From positions 1 to 13,258 of the forward strand of contig CANKHS010000025.1 in assembly GCA_947481755.1 (NCBI GenBank): a DNA stretch of 13,258 bases, read 5' to 3'. A program made the translations under genes and the position numbers. Under the pieces are notes generated by a model. That model had not been told where the DNA came from. It searched no databases and worked only from the letters and a program-made list of their open reading frames with translations. Within the stretch, counting starts at the first letter, position 1, and each line of letters begins with the position of its first letter. Shown in pieces: positions 11,397 through 13,258 of the stretch. This DNA comes from Actinomycetota bacterium (GTDB lineage: Bacteria > Actinomycetota > Thermoleophilia > Gaiellales > F1-60-MAGs149).

Positions 11397-12190
11397 CCGA
11401 GCATCAGCCGCGACTGATCGCCTCCGACTTGGACGGCACGCTGCTCGATCCGGAAGGTGAGGTCAGCGTCCGCACCCGCCGCGCGCTCGACCGCGCGACC
11501 GCGCTTGAGATCGACATCGTGCTGGTGACCGGGCGGCCACCCCGATGGGTGCGTGACCTGCCCGCCGCAACCGGTGCGCATTCGATCGTGGTGTGTGCCA
11601 ATGGTGCACTGCTTTACGACGTGGACGAACACGTGGTGATAGACCACGCGCCGTTGGCATCACCATTGGCGGTCGAGCTCGTCGAGCACCTCCGACAAGA
11701 CGCCCCGGATTGTGTATTCGCCTGCGAGATGACGTTCCAGTTCGGTCGCGATACCGCCTATCCCACGCGCTACAACACGCCCGAAACCTTGATTGGTGAT
11801 GTCTGCGAGATGGTGGCGGCGGCGGAGACGACGAAGCTGATCGTCCGCGACGACGCGATCGGGCACGACGAGTTGGTGCGGATCGTGGCGGCAATCGTTG
11901 GTGACCGGGCGGAGGTGACGCACTCGGGGTATGGGATCGTCGAAATATCGGCCAAGGGCGCTGACAAGGGTCGTGGCCTGCGCGTGGCGTGCGAACGCCA
12001 CGGCATCGAACTCGCCGACACGATTGCCTTCGGTGACATGCCGAACGATCTGCCGATGTTGCGCATTGCCGGCCACAGCGTTGCGGTCGCCAATGCGCAT
12101 GCGGACGTGTTGGCGATCGTTGACGAAGTGACGCTTTCCAATGCTGATGACGGCGTGGCGGTTGTGCTCGAGCGTCTGCTCGGGACATAA
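11393..12190 (+). CDS. HAD-superfamily hydrolase, Cof-type (subclass IIB) phosphatase
   Basis: The product is 265 residues from ATG 11393. HAD motif I is LIASDLDGTLLD (residues 8-19; nucleophile D12 and acid/base D14), motif II is VLVTGRPP (43-50; T46), motif III lysine is in ISAKGADKGRGL (185-196; K192), and motif IV is IAFGDMPNDLPML (211-223; D215 and D219), followed by AGHSVAVANAHADV as in Cof/YbjI-type proteins. The central segment (about 85-180) is the IIB cap domain. These are cytoplasmic phosphatases acting on sugar phosphates, FMN, PLP or other small phosphoesters; the substrate is unknown. ATG 11393 is chosen over GTG 11387 because it overlaps the preceding small ORF stop as ATGA. 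The gene ends 10 bp before the 84-bp palindrome. Confidence 0.9.
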   Translation: MTEHQPRLIASDLDGTLLDPEGEVSVRTRRALDRATALEIDIVLVTGRPPRWVRDLPAATGAHSIVVCANGALLYDVDEHVVIDHAPLASPLAVELVEHLRQDAPDCVFACEMTFQFGRDTAYPTRYNTPETLIGDVCEMVAAAETTKLIVRDDAIGHDELVRIVAAIVGDRAEVTHSGYGIVEISAKGADKGRGLRVACERHGIELADTIAFGDMPNDLPMLRIAGHSVAVANAHADVLAIVDEVTLSNADDGVAVVLERLLGT

Positions 12191-12200
12191 AACACGCCGA

Positions 12201-12281
12201 TGATCAACTTTGCTTTGGGGTCAGGCCCCTATGCAAAGTTGACTAACTTTGCATAGGGGCCTGACCCCAAAGCAAAGTTGA

Positions 12282-12284
<3 letters not shown>
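12201..12284. repeat. 84-bp perfect palindrome of two head-to-head REP-like units
   Basis: The left arm 12201-12240 and right arm 12245-12284 are exact reverse complements over 40 bp around the 4-nt centre GACT. Each arm is itself a hairpin: AACTTTGC and GCAAAGTT (8 pairs) flank a GGGG-(5 nt)-CCCC core, with TTT/TAT or ATA/AAA between. The element can therefore form one long stem or two adjacent 35-nt hairpins (12206-12240 and 12245-12279). It fills the gap between two convergent genes and contains the aconitase stop codon (TCA 12282-12284 on the plus strand). CACGCC occurs on both sides (12193-12198 and 12283-12288), a possible target duplication. A REP/BIME-type element or small MITE is the best fit. 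It may also block convergent transcription, although no T-run is present. Confidence 0.85.

Positions 12285-13258
<974 letters not shown>

Overview
The window looks like a G+C-rich chromosomal segment from a deep-branching actinobacterium, possibly Thermoleophilia-like; the lineage is inferred. The evidence is G+C-rich codon use, many genes with a TANNNT -10 box directly upstream of the start codon (leaderless style), and a gltX-cysS-rlmB-sigH block. That block resembles the Firmicutes yac locus and, from memory, also occurs in early-branching Actinobacteria. Housekeeping genes dominate and I see no prophage, insertion sequence or CRISPR array.

Layout. Positions 1-598 hold the end of a Phd/YefM-type antitoxin gene and a VapC-type PIN toxin. 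Positions 625-3970 are a tightly coupled operon: a glutamyl-tRNA synthetase-like gene with altered signature motifs, cysS and rlmB, joined by 4-bp overlaps. A symmetry-rich, AT-richer 235-bp leader follows, then a SigH-type sigma factor and a TauE/SafE permease. Next come a convergent glycerophosphodiester phosphodiesterase, tRNA-Thr(UGU) with a terminator, a GT-B glycosyltransferase, a convergent aldo/keto reductase, a divergent nagA, and a convergent ROK sugar kinase. secG, a 60-codon small ORF and a HAD phosphatase then run as an overlapping chain. An 84-bp perfect palindrome separates the HAD gene from the 3' end of an aconitase gene, which runs off the right edge.

How the parts relate. 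The left half is translation-centred: tRNA charging, 23S rRNA 2'-O-methylation, a tRNA-Thr gene, and a toxin whose family often cleaves RNA. nagA and the ROK kinase meet tail to tail and may both serve amino-sugar or sugar-phosphate metabolism, although opposite orientation means they are not one operon. Gene spacing is very tight: three convergent pairs meet with +4, +6 and -4 bp.

Most unusual features. (1) The 84-bp palindrome, whose arms are themselves hairpins. (2) The sigH leader, which holds two TAGG-N6-CCTA sites, a 7-3-7 palindrome, four TGAGG/CCTCA boxes, two abutting hairpins and a possible SigH-type promoter. (3) The small ORF coupled at both ends between secG and the HAD gene, in a segment that can also fold into hairpins. 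(4) The altered HIGH and KMSKS motifs of the GluRS-like protein. I did not find a clearly new multi-gene defence or metabolic system.
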